Position numbers and translations under genes: made by a program
The notes under the pieces: generated by a model
What the model saw: only the letters and a program-made list of their open reading frames with translations
The model's database searches: none
What the model was told of the DNA's origin: nothing
Assembly: GCA_001566295.1 (NCBI GenBank)
Contig: KQ964256.1
Coordinates: 620,001-684,000, forward strand
DNA length: 64,000 bases
Direction of reading: 5' to 3'
Source: Microdochium bolleyi
Taxonomy: Eukaryota; Ascomycota; Sordariomycetes; Xylariales; Microdochiaceae
Shown here: positions 1 through 11,200 of the stretch, piece after piece
Layout of the letters: each line of letters starts with the position of its first letter
Numbering within the stretch: the stretch's first letter is position 1

Positions 1-380
1 ACAGGATCTGCGAAGCGCATGCTTAGGGCAGCGCCGCCGATCCAAGCTCACCTGGTAACTGCTCGCCCGTCACTTGGCCAGCACGTGCTGCGCCGCCCCC
101 GCCCGGCAACCGCGTCCTCGGAGCTCCGGTCCATCACTCGTCCGTCCCGAGATCGACAGCCCAGGACAACCATCCGGACCGGCCGTGATTCAGCTCGTCC
201 GCATCAGGCCCATGGTCAAATCACTATGCGCTCAGTAAGACACTACGCAACATCACGAATTCCATGTAGTCTCGGCGTGCACTCCCAACCACTCTAGCAC
301 GACTCGCAACAGTGCAGGTCAGGAGCTGGCTATTAGCTGCCGCGCACGCCAAGCTCAGTGTCAAAACTCGGTGACTTGTG
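1..380. other. Upstream region of the first Zn2Cys6 gene, no gene seen
   Basis: Short open frames occur on both strands but none has recognisable protein character or splice structure. The stretch presumably holds the promoter and 5' leader of the regulator that begins at 381. Nothing else is seen. Confidence 0.5.
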
Positions 381-3027
381 ATGGCAGCTTCGGAGGGCGC
401 TCTGCAGCCGCCATCCAAGAGCAAGAGGGTGCGAACAGGTACGGCCTCCCATGCCCCTTGTAACGTCAAACTAGGCGCAGCTGCTCATGTCATTTCAGGA
501 TGCCTTACTTGCCGAGAACGTCACCTGAAGTGCGATGAAGCCACACCGGACTGTCTGAACTGCCGCAAGAGCAACAGAGAATGCAAAAGAGGTGTTCGTC
601 TAAACTTCATCGACCTGACATGCAAGCAACCACCATTTATTCTCACAGCGCCAGAATGGTCAGGTAGGTCCAAGCATTTTCTCATTGATGTGCAATAACA
701 CTTATCTGGACGCGCAACCACTGACATAATAGTTCCTAGTACAATTCCAGGACGAGTCTAGGCTCATTGCATCTGAATACAAGGGCGGGCTCGCCAAGTA
801 TCGCCACCTTCCACAGGATACTGCCACCAGACGAGCCAGTGATGACAAGGCACAATATGCAGAGACTCAACCACACACGAGGCCGGACGAACAGCCAAAC
901 CTGCGCATTGTGCCTGCACCAAATCCTGATGCATCATTCAATGCATCACACGAGTTGTTCCACAGTAATCGACTCGGACAGGTCTGTCCTGAACTCATCA
1001 ATGATGCGCGTTACCATTCTGCTGTGCCAATCGACTCGGCGTTCATAGTCACGCCCGGCAGTGCCCATCCTGGCCGCTACGAAAATCCGCCTTCCAACGT
1101 CTTTGCAAGCTCTAAGGCAGACGTAGACGGAGATGGTCATAATATGTCTCTCAACATGCGTAAGAGCAGCCATGCGTCGACAGCAGACTCTGTAGCTGGC
1201 ATGGCCCCGATGCTGTCCCCCATCGACGTCAGACGTGGGTCGCACGCCTCGAAAGGCATCATCACTCCGCCGAGAGACAATGGTGGCGAGCTGGAGCATG
1301 TCAGTTCTCCGGAACAGCTCAGACTCATGCAAGTTTTCGTCTCAGAGGTTGGCATCTGGATGGACAGCCTCGACCCCGAGAAGCACTTTTCTCGTCTCGT
1401 GCCCTACCACGCTCTCAAGTGTCCGATGCTACTCAACGCACTTCTTGCTTGCGGTGTGAAATATCTCACTCTCATTCAGCAAGAGAGCGACGACAAGGCC
1501 TTGTACTACTACGATACAGCCACGACTCAACTTCTCCGCAGCTTGCAGAATCCCGAACGAAACACGGCAGAGTGCGCAGCGACTGCTGTTGTACTGAACG
1601 TGTACGAAATCATGAGCGAGAAGCCTACGCAGCGAATGTCGCACATCGCGGGTGCGCGAGCACTGATCAGGGAGTGCAATTGGAACGCAAAGAGCACAGG
1701 TCTTGGTGCTGCGTGTTTCTGGCTCAACGTCGGCATGGAACTACTGAGCTGCCTCGCTTTTAACTGGCACACGGCATGGGAACCTGATCAATGGGGTCTA
1801 GAAATGGATCTTACAGTGGCGACCACGGAAGAGGGCTGGGTGCATAGGCTCTTTTACCTTGTGGCCAAGATCGCCAATTTCCGCGCCAACATTCCCAAGT
1901 TCCAGGAACCAAGCCCTCACGATGAGCAAATCCGACTGCAGGCACGCTACGCAGAGTGGCAGCGACTCCAGGCTATGTGCAACGGCTGGCATGAGGCGTG
2001 CCCACAGACCATGCATCCGTTTGGGTTTATTCCACCTTCGCAGCAGTCGGGGTCTTCGAGGTCGCTGTTCCCCAACATATGGTATGTCAGCTCGAAATAA
2101 CAGACCTATCCAGTGCCCCTTCATAATCATCATATCCTAACACAATGTGATAGGATTATCAAACGGGCCGCCACGGTCGGCAGGCTCTACTACCATACAG
2201 CACAGTGTCTGCTCGCACAGATGAATCCCCTTTCCCCACGGGACAGCAATGAAGCCAGGGCAGTCCAACTGCTCCATGCCCACCAGGTTTGTGGAATTAC
2301 AGCACATACTGAGGACCGCGGTGTGGCTTCTGTGGCCATTCGTTCCGTTGCATTGGTCGCTGAAGTCATCCACGATCTTGCCGAGCAGCAGGAGATTATC
2401 CAGATTCTTGAGAAAATCGACCATGACACCGGGTGGAAACTCGGTGGCATTATCAAGCAGCTCCGATCTGTATGGGGCTGGGACAAACAAGGTGGTGGCT
2501 TGGTGGCCAATGCTACTCTGCAGCCGCCACACAATCCAGGCACTCCTAACAGCCTGAGCAGCGGCGGATCGTCCTATGGGAGCAGACTAGAGTACTCGAA
2601 CTCTCAGCAGAGGTTTCCGGCACCTGCATCATATGTGTCCACAGGGCTGGGTCAGCAAGGCGCCACGCCGCCAGGCCACTCGTCCTCTGTCTCACCTTCG
2701 TACAAGCCCGCACAGCAACAGGTGCAGCTTCGCGGTCTGCCGCAACACCCAGAGCAACACTTGCACCAAGTGAGTGCTCCGCTACCCGCTTCGAATGTGT
2801 CGGCAGTGCAATCACCAGCGCCAAGTGAACTGCCGCCTCAAAGACGCCAGAGCATGGCCGTCGCGACGTCGGCCGCAACGCCGGTGGCTGCGCCCCGGCC
2901 GATGCGGGTGAACCCCTTGAGCTTTGCAGATTTCAGCCTGCCAAACCACCCCTACCAGAACTGGTACGAGCCCCCGAGCCGGACAGCTTCGAACAATGCA
3001 TGGCAGTCGCAGACATTGTTCCGCTGA
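381..3027 (+). CDS. Zn(II)2Cys6 transcription factor with fungal-specific regulatory domain
   Basis: Four predicted exons: 381-438, 499-663, 740-2081 and 2154-3027, giving 812 residues. The N-terminus carries a binuclear zinc cluster with spacing C-x2-C-x6-C-x6-C-x2-C-x6-C (GCLTCRERHLKC, then CLNC and the last Cys in RECKRG), the DNA-binding domain of the Gal4 class. The splice at 663/740 produces a VQFQDESRLIA segment typical of this fungal TF family just after the cluster. The middle part (MQVFVSEVGIWMDSLDPEKHF and on) is the alpha-helical fungal TF domain; the last 200 residues are Q, P and S rich and look disordered. Expected to act in the nucleus; the target genes cannot be read from the sequence. 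The first intron is 60 bp, in frame and stop-free, so retention would add 20 residues just before the zinc cluster. The next gene lies tail to tail. Confidence 0.88.
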
Positions 3028-3531
3028 GTGGCTTGCAGGTAGCGCAAAGTTTTACTGTTACTTGTGAAGGACACAGGTCATAATGCCTGCCATTATGTCA
3101 CATGACTGCGCGCCAAATCAGCAATTAAAAATATTCTTGTATATATCAGGTGAATTTTCCAGCGCACATATAGACCTTTATTTATGGATCGGGTTATGCA
3201 GGATGTTCAGTAGGAACCCCTCAGGCGTCAGTAGGATAGATGGCGATGGATTGGCCACGGGCATCAGCTTAAAGGAAGAGTGTTAGGTTATCGAAAGACA
3301 GAAGCACTTGAATGGATGCGGCTCCTTTCCCTGGCTTACAAGTGACCGTGAAAATGTGTTTGCGCACCTTTCAATATTGCTTTGAATACGTTCAGGCCAA
3401 GGTCCGGTATCGCACTATTCCAACTAAGCTTTCCAACCTAAGGTAACCAAGTAGTCTATTCTACACCATGGTCTACACTGCAAACCTAGTCTCGATACCC
3501 TCACATGGCCTCGATACCACCACTGGACTCT
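3028..3531. other. Convergent intergenic region
   Basis: This holds the 3' ends of the Zn2Cys6 gene (+) and the HAD phosphatase gene (-). It is moderately AT-rich (for example around 3125-3190), as expected of terminators. No gene is seen. Confidence 0.5.
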
Positions 3532-4559
3532 TTATACTGCCTCAGCAGCAACAGCACCGGACTCCCCCACCGACTTGTCCTTCATGGCTGGGTCCTCGTC
3601 AACCTCCTTGGGCGGAACCACGATGCCGTACTTCTCATATGGGAAGTCCGTCAGGTCGAGCATGTAATCCGCCCACCCATCATCATGCTCGCCTAGCTGG
3701 TGCGTGTCGACATCCACACCCGCGGCACCCATCCGCCCGGCCAGGATATCTTTGTCCCGCCCCTCGTACTCCTTCTTGAGCATCGGGTGCGGCACCCACG
3801 CGACGCGCATGCCGGCACGCCGGCCCGCTTCCACACCCGGAACCGAGTCCTCAAACACGAGACACTCCTCCGGCGCGATGGGCTTCTCGCCGGCGGGGAG
3901 GGAGGCGTTGATGGTGTCCAGCGCGAGCAGGTAGATGTCGGGCAGGGGCTTGCCGCGGCCGGGCGTGATGCGCTTGTCGTCGCCCAGGACACGCCGGTGT
4001 GGTGGAAACACGGAGAACAGGTCGGCCCAGTTGGTCGTCTTGACGGCGAAGTTTGCGCTGTTGCTCGAGGTGGCGAGGGCGATGTGCACGCGGTGCTGCT
4101 GCTTGCTTGCCCCCATGGCCGCGGAGGTGGAGGCGGGCAAGTCCCAGAAGCGTGTGCGGTGCAGGTCCGCGAGCAGCTTCTCTACGCCGGGGAGCGGCTT
4201 GGCGTGGGGAAAGTGCTCGGCCTGCAGGGCGGAGTACTGCGTGAGGTAGTCGCTCTGCTCGATCGGCAGGTCCGCCCACTGGTGGAAGATCGCGTTGGCT
4301 TCGGGGCCCGGGCGACCTTGGAGCTGCGCCTTGATGGACCAGGGGAGGTTGGGGCGGTTGTACTTTGCGAGCAGGATGTTGATGCACTCCGTATAGATGT
4401 CCTCGGTGTCGAGGAGCAGGCCGTCCATATCGAACAGGCAGGCCCGCACGGGGGGGAAACTGTGCGAGTGCGGGCGGGGGCTCTGGTCAGCCGAGACGGG
4501 AACATTTTTCAGGAGGGAGGGATGCAAAAACGGGGGGTGTACTCTGTGCGTGGCGCCAT
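3532..4559 (-). CDS. HAD-superfamily (subfamily IA) phosphatase, HDHD1/DOG-like
   Basis: Two predicted exons on the minus strand: a 17-nt first exon 4559-4543 and 4459-3532, giving 314 residues that start MAPRTDFPPVRACLFDMDG. HAD motif I is complete (D16 nucleophile and D18 in LFDMDGLLLDTED). Motif II is LATSSNS and the acidic C-terminal motif is VFEDSVPGVEAGRRAGM. A cap domain of about 80 residues follows motif I, as in beta-phosphoglucomutase, 2-deoxyglucose-6-phosphatase and pseudouridine-5'-phosphatase relatives. The family dephosphorylates small phosphometabolites in the cytosol; the substrate cannot be told here. The start is inferred: the exon 2 frame is open up to 4743 but its upstream part is low-complexity and Pro/Arg rich, while ATG 4559 joined through GT 4542 and AG 4460 gives a compact N-terminus normal for the family. 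Confidence 0.85.
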
Positions 4560-4913
4560 GGTGTCGTGCGGTTTGCCTGAGTGTACAGGGACGTTTAGTG
4601 GTCTGGCTCTGTGTCTTGCAGCGTTGTTGTTCGGATCTCTGCAGGCCAACCCCCGGGTGGAGGAGAGCACAAAGAGCCAGGGGCGGACTGAGAGTGTGGT
4701 TGCTCCGGGGCCGGCGCCGGCGAGCCGGAGGCGGGATTTCCACACTGCCCCGGGCACACGCGCGTTGGTGGGGGCGGGGCCCTCCGCAGGCGCGTCCCGC
4801 TATGACGATGCCAGGCGTCCGATTGCTCGCAATACAGTAGGAACATTTCCAGGCGGACGTCCACTTTCAGCCACACATCAACAACAGCAGCACTCTGTCA
4901 CAACCAGAAAAAC

Positions 4914-6022
4914 ATGGCCCCAGCTGGAGAGTCAGCGACCGAGGTCAAGCCAGCTGCTGACGCCGATGCCGACAAGCAACCTGTTGAGGACCTCGAGGAG
5001 TCCCCGATCGAGCGGTTCCCGCCAGATGAGGAGGCGGTAAGTCGTCAACCATCTACCGAGCAATGGCGACATCCGCTTTCGGGTCGAACTGACCCAGTAT
5101 CCTCCTTTTCATCTGAGCAGAAACTTCTCGCCGAGTCCCAGGAGCACAAGACCAAAGCCAACACCCTCTTCGCCGCGGGCACCTACCAGGACGCCATCGA
5201 CAGCTACCAGGAGGCCATCTCCATCTGCCCCCACTATCTCGACTACGACCTCGCCGTGTTGCAGTCCAATGTCTCCGCGTGCCATCTCAAGCTTGAGCAG
5301 TGGAAGGAGGCCGTCCGGAGCGCAACGGACAGTCTAAAAGGACTGGACAGGGTCGACAGGGAGATCGCCGCTGGCGAGGAGGAGGAGCGACAGCGGAAGG
5401 CGCAAGAACCCACAACTGAAGCACGCAATGACGATGATGACGAGGATGTAGAGGAGGAGATCGTCAGCTCCGGAGCTCAGAGCAGTGGTCCACCGATACC
5501 GAAGCAAAAACCAGAAACGACAACAACCGCAGTCGAAGACGCACTCCGCAAACGCAGGGACGATGTGGCCCGCATCCGCGCGAAAGCCCTCATGCGCCGC
5601 GCCCGCGCCAGGAGCGAGCTTGGCGGCTGGGCAGACCTATCGAGTGCAGAGGAGGACTACAAGCTGCTCGCAGGTATGAAGAACCTCGGGCTGGCGGATA
5701 AGAAGCTCGTGCAGGCCCAGCTACGAGATCTTCCGGCCAGGACGAAAGCTGCGCAGGAGAAGGAGATGGGGGAGATGTGGGGGAAACTGAAGGATGTAGG
5801 TTCTTTCCTGTCTTTGCTCTTCCATGCCCTGTTTGCGCCACGGTCTGTCTATGGGCGGTCTCGAGGGATTGACATGATGCTGACGTTGAGACGGGTGTGA
5901 CACAGCTCGGCAATGGCTTGCTTAAGCCATTCGGCCTGAGCACAAGCAACTTCAACATGGTCAAAGACGAGAAGACTGGAGGGTACAGCATGAACTTCTC
6001 GCAAGATCCTCCACAGAAATGA
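4914..6022 (+). CDS. Tetratricopeptide repeat protein, TTC1-like co-chaperone
   Basis: Three predicted exons: 4914-5036, 5121-5795 and 5906-6022, giving 304 residues. After an acidic, probably disordered N-terminus, a TPR block starts at KLLAESQEHKTKANTLFAAGTY and continues through helices containing DAIDSYQEAISICP and LQSNVSACHLKLEQWKEAV. A charged, Glu/Asp-rich insertion (EEEERQRK, DDDDEDVEEE) interrupts the array before a last TPR-like pair (RAKALMRRARARSELG). The C-terminus (LGNGLLKPFGLSTSNFNMV) is the conserved tail of the TTC1 family, whose human member binds Hsp70/Hsp90 and small G-protein partners. Role here: probable cytosolic chaperone adaptor, by homology only. The first intron (84 bp) is in frame and stop-free, so a retained form would still be translated. 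The gene runs tail to tail with the GH92 gene. Confidence 0.85.
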
Positions 6023-6701
6023 TGTGTCTGTGACAACCTCGGAAGCACTCATGAGGCTACGGTTTGACGCAGTCGAACGGCGACATCAAAGTTCTTGTGT
6101 CCCTTCGATCATCACTCGCGGAGTCGAAGTGGATGGATAAAGGAGTACTCCAGTCACCTGACTGGGGAAGTTTCCAACGCCTGCATAAGCTACCGGGGAA
6201 ACCAGCAACTTCCTCCGCCTTGTGCTTCCAAGCTCATTACGGCGATGACACAGTCGTTACGGTCTGTCCCGAGGCCGCTACGTGACCAACTATACCAAGA
6301 TGTTGTATGAAGAAACGCAGACAGTGAGTCGGTATCGGATAAGGACACCAGATACAAAAGCATCTCGGATAGAGCTGGATGTTCAGACACAAAATACCTG
6401 CGCCTCTTGTTGATGGAAGGCGGCTGCTTCGAGAAACAGCGCCGACGAGACATTCTCGATTAGAAGCGATATGCCACTGGCCGAACATACAAGACAGCAC
6501 ACTCCATGCTGTGTACGCTTTACACACCGCCAGTAGATCTACCAAGTTAACTGGAGCATGGTTGGAAGTACCATGGTGGGGCAAGATTGCCTTCCTGCAA
6601 ATGGAAGTCAGATTGGGCCACAGGCCAGCACATTATTAAATCTTACTCGGCCAAGAGCTGGCGGCAATACAAGCCTTTTTACATGGAACAGATTCTCGTC
6701 C
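6023..6701. other. Convergent intergenic region, no gene seen
   Basis: Lies between the 3' ends of the TPR gene (+) and the alpha-mannosidase gene (-). Short open frames in several registers lack family resemblance or plausible splice sites. Nothing further is seen. Confidence 0.45.
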
Positions 6702-9554
6702 CTAGCTCTCCCAGAAATTTGTCGACGCGCTCGGCGGCAGATCCTCTTTCGCCGTGCCCCAAGTAGTACTCTCGTTTGCCCCCAAAGTCAACTCGATGAC
6801 ACCTCCGTCCAAGAAGAACGAGTGCGTGATCCAGCTCTTTGTAAACGCCTCACCGTTGAGCTTGGCGCTCTGGATGTAGATATTCCCTCCCTTCTCATTG
6901 CCACCTGCACTGCCACTGAAGTTCACACACCGGATCGTCGCCGTCTTGCCCGTGACGTCGCTGCGGATGCTCACCTCCCTGAAGAACGGCGGGATGAGCA
7001 GGTACACGTCCTGCCCGCTCATCGGGAACAGGCCCATCATGGTCAGCGCCGTGAAGCTGCCCATCGCGCCGGAGTCGTCGTTGCCCGGGATGCCCGCGGT
7101 CGTGTCGTTAAAGGAAGCCGGGATGTATTTCCTCGCGTACTGCGACGAGAGACCCGGCCGGCCGACATGGTGGAAGATGAATAGGGTGAGGTAGGACTGC
7201 TCGTTGCCGATATATAGAAGCCCTGGGGTGTCGTGTAAGTAACGTAGACGAGAGGTGAAAGTCTCCGGGCCGCCGAGAGTGGTGATGAGTGTGGCCTGAT
7301 CGTGCGGGATGTAGAACGTGTACAGCCACGCGCCGCCCTCGTATGTCTCGTGGCCGCCCGGGTTGAGGTAGCACGACGTGAAGTTGAACATGGGGCTGCA
7401 GAGGCTCGGGTCCTGGTAGCCAAAGGTGCCATTCTGGTACCGTGGCTGGAGGAATCCTGCGAAGCCCGAGTCCACGAGCGCTCCCGGGTCCGGACTGCCC
7501 GTGAGGTTTAGCCGGGACCGCGAGTCGGCGTCGTACATGCTGGCCCAGTTGGCCGAGCGGGCGAGGTACTTTTCGGCATCGCCGGTCTTGTTCATCCGCT
7601 TGGCCATGGCGGCGATGCAGAAGTCGTTGTACGAGTACTCGACTGTGCGGGAGATGGACCGCGTGATCAGGCCCGTGCCGTACGGGTCGTAGTCGTCAGT
7701 GGGGATGTATCCAAGGGTCTTCCAGCTGTGTAGACCACCGCGGCCTTGGACCGTCCAAAGGGCGGGCTCGACTGCGGTTGATGAGGTAACAGTCAGTTAG
7801 GCCGCTCAGGGGTAGCTTATTATCCGTGAGAAAAGGGGAAAATCATACCTTCAGCATCAGCGATGACTGCCTCGTACGCAGTGTCCCAGTCAATCCCATC
7901 TGTCAAGCCCTTGAGATACGAGTCGGCCAGGAGGTTGTCAGCATTACTCCCGCCCTGGGTGAACCCCTTGCAGAGCGCCATGCGGCAGTCCGGCAGGTGG
8001 CCCTCGTGGCGGTAGATGTCGAGCAGACTGCGGACCATGAGCGCCTGGGCGTGCGGGTCGACGAGCGTGAGCAGCGGGTGCGTGCTGCGGAAGCTGTCCC
8101 AGATGCAGTAGTACGAGTCGAAGTACGGCTCGTCGCTCTGCCACAGCGGGTTCTCGCCCGTGTAGTCCTGTGGCGAGATGAAAGACCGGTACAGCCCGCT
8201 CCAGAAGAGTCGCTGCAGCGACACGTCGACACCGGTGCTGTCGATGCTGACGTGGCCCAGCTTGACCCGCCACGCCTCCTCGGCGTCGCTGCGGACGCTG
8301 GCAAAATCAAAGCCAGGGATCTCCTTCTCAGCATTGCTGCAGGCCTGCCGCGTGCTGATGAACGACAACCCCACGCGGGCGAGGATCTGGTCCGACTGCT
8401 GGGGCGGGTGGAACCGGACATAGGCGCCCGCGGGCAGCGGCACATCGTTGTTGTTCCCGTCCTCGAACGTCTCGAGGCTCTTGGGCTCTGAGGCCGCGCG
8501 GGTGTTGCGCCAGACACCCGTGTCGCGGATCTCAGCCCCCTTGAAGTCGGCGCAGAAGTGCAGCACGTAGTTGCCGATGCCAAAGGACGGCTTGAACGTG
8601 CCGTTGCCGGTAATCCGCCCGGTGTCCGGGTCGACCGCGATGCTGCCCTGCGTACGCGTGTCCGCGAGGTCCGTCAGGTCTGCGAGGATCAGGGGGCCGT
8701 ATGGCACGGGCTTGCCCGCCTTTGTCGCGGGCTGGCTTGCGTTGGAGGGGAAGGTGAAGCGGTATAGCACCGTGTGGTTGGTCGTGGTCATCTCGGCCCT
8801 GACTGACGTGTTGAGCGTCACAGCGAAGTAGCCCGCCCGGACCTCGACCGAGCCCGGCATCCGCCGAGACGCCCGGTGGTCCTTGCGGAAATAGCAGTTG
8901 TTCAGCTCGTCGTTCTCGCAGCCTGTCTGGGCGAAGAGCGGGAAGTTGCCGAGCGAGGCTCCCTGTATTCCGGGGCACGCAGCATTAGTAGACGATCTTG
9001 AAGCAGCCGCCCGGGAAACTGCGGATGAGGCATTGGTCTTGACTTACACCGCCAGTCCCGCTGTCATGCATATGTGAGAAGCCCGTGACTGCATAGCGAT
9101 AAAACGTCAGTTTCGCAGAACGATTTACTCCCTTAGTGTCTTGGGAGAAGCACTCACTGTCGCCGTCATCCGACGCAAACCCTCCCTGGATCTCTGTGTT
9201 GACGTCTGCCACTGCCTTGGCCATGCCGTATGGCAAGTTCGCTCCAGGAAACACATGACCTGTGATCAAGCGGGTCGAAATTCGGTCAGAAAAGTTTGTT
9301 CCAATCTTTGGGGGCGAGAAGACATAATAATAAAAACAACATAAAAACACGCGTTGTATCTGGAGGGCAGGGAAGATTCGCTCACCTCCATTGACAGTCC
9401 CGATCAGCGGGTCAACAAAATCGAGCATATCAAACTCATCTCTAATGCTCTCAACGCCTATGGCTGCCAAAGCCTGATCAAAGCCATGGGCACCCCATAA
9501 TCCCAGCACGAGTGTTGCGAGCTTGGCCGACTGGCACAGATGGGGAAGTCGCAT
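6702..9554 (-). CDS. Secreted glycoside hydrolase family 92 alpha-mannosidase
   Basis: Five predicted exons on the minus strand: 9554-9386, 9259-9158, 9088-9048, 8962-7849 and 7771-6702, giving 831 residues. The product begins with a signal peptide (MRLPHLCQSAKLATLVLGLWG). GH92 landmarks follow in order: DPLIGTVNGGHVFPGANLPYGM, ITGFSHMHDSGTGG, a beta-sandwich N-domain, the (alpha/alpha)6 domain with VEPALWTVQGRGG and TVEYSYNDFCIA, and the GNDDSGAMGSF loop that holds conserved acidic residues of the active site. The family is calcium-dependent and removes alpha-linked mannose (commonly alpha-1,2) from glycans by inversion. Several NxS/T sequons suggest the product is itself glycosylated. It probably acts outside the cell on N- or O-linked mannans. 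The exon junctions rebuild conserved motifs exactly (the third exon is only 41 nt), which supports the model. Confidence 0.93.
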
Positions 9555-11200
9555 GATGCAATATAGATTTCTAGTGCATCGACCAAAGGAGAAACACCAA
9601 TACAACAAGCAGTCCCGAGGTCCTGCCCATATACAGCAGAAGTCCATCAGAATTCGAACATGGACCACCGACACCGACTTATCTGGCCTCGGGGATCGTT
9701 GTGCAACAGTCCGGCGTGTCGATCATGCACGAGCTGGGCAAGCCGACGTGCTCAACCCCTCTTCCACAATGAGAGTACTTTTCTGGATGAACCTGCTTGC
9801 CGAAATCGGGATAGGCTCACCTGCAGCTTCTCCAAGATACACCACATACGTCGTACTTTGGGTAGCATCATTTGCTCCAACAAATCCAAGCTGCCCCGTT
9901 TGTGACGTACTAATCTGGCGATCATCCCCCGCACAACGAAGAGTAAGGTTATTTTTCTGCCCTTGTATTTATCCACTTGGAGAGCTTTAGACCTAGTCAA
10001 CTTCTCTCTGGTCACACCGGTTCCCACATTCTGGACAACGTTGCACCAGACGACCCGGGTCACTGCGGGGGATCGGCTGCTTGGCTTGGCTACAATGTAG
10101 CAGTTCTGGGCATCAGCTAAGCTCGTGGACCGGCGAAGGCCGGCCCGTGTTGCTCGGCCTGGCAGTCTCACCATATGAAAAGCCAATTTCCTCAAAGCAT
10201 CTACGACGACGAATCTCTTTAGCTTTGATGAATCAGCTTTACCTTCATGATCCGCGGGTTTTCTCTGATCGACAGCATGTAGCTCGGTTGTTTGCTTTTC
10301 AGCCATCGCAACGATACCGGCATTAAAAGGAAGCTTCTACGCGAGTGGTGTTAAAGTGGCCACAACACCCATCGGACCATAGCAATGCATATTCACGGGC
10401 TGCTAATGTAGGTTTCGTCTGATATCATCGCGCGCTTGTAGCGAGCATACTCTGGAGATGGACTTGAGCACACTGGCTATGAAGGCCACATAGATGGGGA
10501 ACACGCCAAACGTGGTTCCCAGTCTCTCAGACAGAACTCGACCCCCGCGAAGACAAAAAGTAGCAAAAGTTATTGTTAGAAGAGTAGTGTGTGGTTCTTG
10601 ATTCCCGGCTCTAAATCTTTGGTACAGTAGGTGTAAAGACGTCAAATGTTGGTGGCATCCAAACCATCGTTCATTATCATACTTCCCGGCGATTCGAGTT
10701 CAGCCCGGCGCCTCTCGAGCCACACGAGTGACAGATTCGCTTCCACTATTAGACCAGCCTCTGGTCTCGTGCTCTCCTCTCCTGTGTGGAATGTACATCC
10801 TTTGTCGGTGTATCCACTCTTTCAAAACGTATGTCGAGTGGGGTTGTCTTTCTATGCGCGGCACGCCGGCCGTCTTTCCTTTTTGTCCGGGTATCTTTCC
10901 CAACCGTGAAACAGACCCGGCCCAAAAATGTACGTATTTTCTTTGTCGTGATGCGAAAATCCCCATCCGTAACGCCGAGTGGATATGATGTGCCCATGCT
11001 ATTCCGAGACCCCGGCCATATTAATAAGAGAAACCGCCCCAATGTCCATCCTCAACTTTTCTGTTACAAAGCACGGGGTATCGCAGTACAAAGCAAAGGC
11101 TTAAAAACAAAAATAAAAACCAAGTATGTGACAGCGAACATAGGCAGGAGAACAAAACTCCAGGAACTGCGCGGTGTGAGGTTCGTACAGCTGCTTGCGT
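9555..11200. other. Intergenic region between GH92 and PPR genes
   Basis: Holds the GH92 promoter (near 9555-9900) and the 3' flank of the PPR gene. A 184-codon minus-strand frame at 9752-10306 and smaller ones near 10650-11200 were examined; none shows a known domain or a convincing codon pattern. There is a weak TATA-like stretch near 9627. Confidence 0.4.

Noticed and set aside
3700..5040. 446-codon plus-strand open frame
   Set aside because: It is antisense to the HAD phosphatase coding sequence, has no domain and reflects the GC-rich third positions of the real gene.
7826..8491. 221-codon plus-strand open frame
   Set aside because: Antisense to the catalytic domain of the GH92 mannosidase, which has clear family motifs on the other strand.
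9752..10306. 184-codon minus-strand frame as a possible gene
   Set aside because: No domain, targeting signal or splice structure; basic, mixed composition as expected of random GC-rich DNA. Kept only as part of the intergenic note.
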